Below, one piece after another: positions 19,571 through 20,724 of a stretch of 20,724 nucleotides of DNA. The translations under genes were made by a program, and so were the position numbers. The stretch is from Candidatus Eisenbergiella stercorigallinarum (lineage in GTDB: Bacteria; Bacillota; Clostridia; Lachnospirales; Lachnospiraceae): the NCBI GenBank assembly GCA_019120525.1, contig DWUW01000062.1:1-20724 (forward strand). The letters are read 5' to 3'. A model generated the notes under the pieces. The model made no database searches and was not told the origin of the DNA. It saw only the letters and a list, made by a program, of their open reading frames with translations. The first letter of the stretch is position 1. Each line of letters begins with the position of its first letter.

Positions 19571-20724
19571 TTGGTTAGGAACGGCAGAGGCATAAACCTG
19601 GTTTTCATTCTGCTGCTGGGAGCGCTCCTGGTCATGGTATGGACCAGCTCCCTGAATCAGGTACAGGATAATTATACGGAAGGGGCTCTGCGGCAGGATC
19701 TGGAGGAAGGGCTGGTGACCGGCGCGGTGATCGGCCAGAACCCGGAGACGCCGACGGGCTCCGTTACCGTGTCGCTTTCGGACGGACGCAGCAGGACGGC
19801 CTATGTGACGGATGTGGAGGACGCGGTCGCGCTGCTTGAGCAGTATGAGATCGATCCGCTGGTGCGGGATGTGCCGCAGGAAAGCTGGTTCATGAATTAC
19901 ATGCTTCCGGTGCTGGTGATGGCGGCGGTGATCATGATCTTTTTCTTCATGATGATGAACGCCCAGAACGCGGGAGCGGGCTCCGGCGGGAACAAGATGA
20001 TGAACTTCGGCAAGAGCCGCGCCAGGATGAGTACGGGAAAGGATAACAAGATTACCCTGAAGGACGTGGCGGGCCTGAAGGAGGAAAAGGAGGACCTGGA
20101 GGAGATCATCGATTTCCTGAGAGAGCCCTCCAAATATACGAAGGTGGGGGCAAGGATCCCCAAGGGCGTCCTTCTGGAGGGACCGCCCGGAACGGGAAAG
20201 ACCCTGCTCGCGAAGGCCATCGCCGGTGAAGCGAACGTGCCCTTCTTCAGCATCTCCGGCTCCGATTTCGTGGAGATGTTCGTGGGCGTGGGAGCTTCCC
20301 GCGTGCGCGACCTGTTTGAGGACGCGAAAAAGAATTCTCCCTGCATCGTGTTCATCGACGAGATCGATGCCGTGGCCAGGCGCCGCGGGACGGGCATGGG
20401 GGGCGGCCATGACGAAAGGGAACAGACCCTGAACCAGCTGCTGGTGGAGATGGACGGCTTCGGCGTGAACGAGGGCATCATCGTGCTGGCGGCCACGAAC
20501 CGGGTGGATATCCTGGATCCGGCCATCCTGCGCCCCGGACGCTTTGACAGAAAGATCGCGGTGGGCACGCCGGATGTGGGCGGAAGGGAGGATATCCTGA
20601 AGCTGCACGCCAGGAACAAGCCTCTGGCGGAGGATGTGGATCTGAAGCAGGTGGCCCAGACCACCGCGGGCTTTACCGGCGCGGACCTGGAAAACCTGCT
20701 GAACGAGGCGGCGATCCTTGCCGC
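19571..20724 (+). CDS. ftsH: ATP-dependent zinc metalloprotease FtsH, 5' part (runs off the window)
   Basis: The first 384 residues of FtsH, the membrane-anchored AAA+ protease that degrades misfolded membrane proteins and several regulators. Membrane spans are at about residues 9-27 and 109-129, around a short extracytoplasmic domain. The ATPase module starts at about 160 (ITLKDVAGLKEEKEDLEEII), with Walker A GPPGTGKT at 204-211, the pore loop SDFVEMFVGVGASRVR, Walker B IVFIDEID and the second region of homology ATNRVDILDPAILRPGRFDR. The HExxH protease site lies beyond the window. It starts with TTG at 19571: AGGAGG at 19559-19564 is placed ideally, 6 nt before, and the next ATG would cut the first span. 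It follows hpt by 50 bp. Confidence 0.97.
   Translation, partial: MVRNGRGINLVFILLLGALLVMVWTSSLNQVQDNYTEGALRQDLEEGLVTGAVIGQNPETPTGSVTVSLSDGRSRTAYVTDVEDAVALLEQYEIDPLVRDVPQESWFMNYMLPVLVMAAVIMIFFFMMMNAQNAGAGSGGNKMMNFGKSRARMSTGKDNKITLKDVAGLKEEKEDLEEIIDFLREPSKYTKVGARIPKGVLLEGPPGTGKTLLAKAIAGEANVPFFSISGSDFVEMFVGVGASRVRDLFEDAKKNSPCIVFIDEIDAVARRRGTGMGGGHDEREQTLNQLLVEMDGFGVNEGIIVLAATNRVDILDPAILRPGRFDRKIAVGTPDVGGREDILKLHARNKPLAEDVDLKQVAQTTAGFTGADLENLLNEAAILA

Noticed and set aside
19490..20608. Open frame of 372 codons on the minus strand
   Set aside because: It lies opposite ftsH, whose protein is unmistakable. The antisense product is His-rich and resembles nothing.

Overview
The window looks like a spore-forming, fairly GC-rich member of the Clostridia, most likely Lachnospiraceae. 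The main reason is the right half, which carries the conserved order hup - rqcP (yabO) - [inserted block] - yabP - yabQ - divIC - spoIIE - tilS - hpt - ftsH. A cca gene and a CotS-family gene lie just upstream. The assignment rests on gene content and protein resemblance read by eye, not on a database search.

Left part (1-5770). At the left edge, on the minus strand, an AbrB/MazE-type antitoxin is followed directly by the remains of a PIN-domain toxin that has lost its N-terminus. Next is a defence module against antimicrobial peptides: a minus-strand three-gene ABC transporter of the lantibiotic-immunity type (LanF-like ATPase, MutE/EpiE-like and MutG-like permeases). It is divergent from an OmpR-type response regulator and a membrane histidine kinase. 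Phased direct repeats between the two units are a candidate operator. No lanthipeptide precursor or synthetase gene is visible, so the module probably gives resistance without production. The kinase gene is followed by two 96-bp tandem repeats that fold into covarying hairpins, then a two-way terminator.

Middle (5770-9700). A minus-strand cold-shock gene has a consensus promoter and a roughly 200-nt leader containing a terminator-like hairpin with eight Us. The plus strand then carries cca (CCA-adding enzyme), a CotS-family spore-coat kinase-like gene with a mother-cell-type promoter, hup (HU) under a strong sigma-A promoter, and rqcP (ribosome quality control).

Inserted block (9700-14600). 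Between rqcP and yabP, adjacent in B. subtilis and in many Clostridia, lie a conserved hypothetical gene with no proper start, a minus-strand TehB-like methyltransferase, and an overlapping operon: AAA-like ATPase with a PD-(D/E)XK nuclease domain, 3-methyladenine DNA glycosylase I (tag), and an MFS efflux protein. A perfect dyad sits between the methyltransferase and the operon.

Right part (14600-20724). yabP-yabQ-divIC follows a good sigma-E-type promoter. spoIIE has a TTGACA/TATAAT pair 21 bp apart, the unusual geometry of Spo0A-activated promoters, and its protein lacks the membrane domain typical of SpoIIE. A new sigma-A promoter then drives tilS-hpt-ftsH; ftsH starts with TTG and runs off the window. 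No tRNA, rRNA, CRISPR array or insertion sequence was seen.
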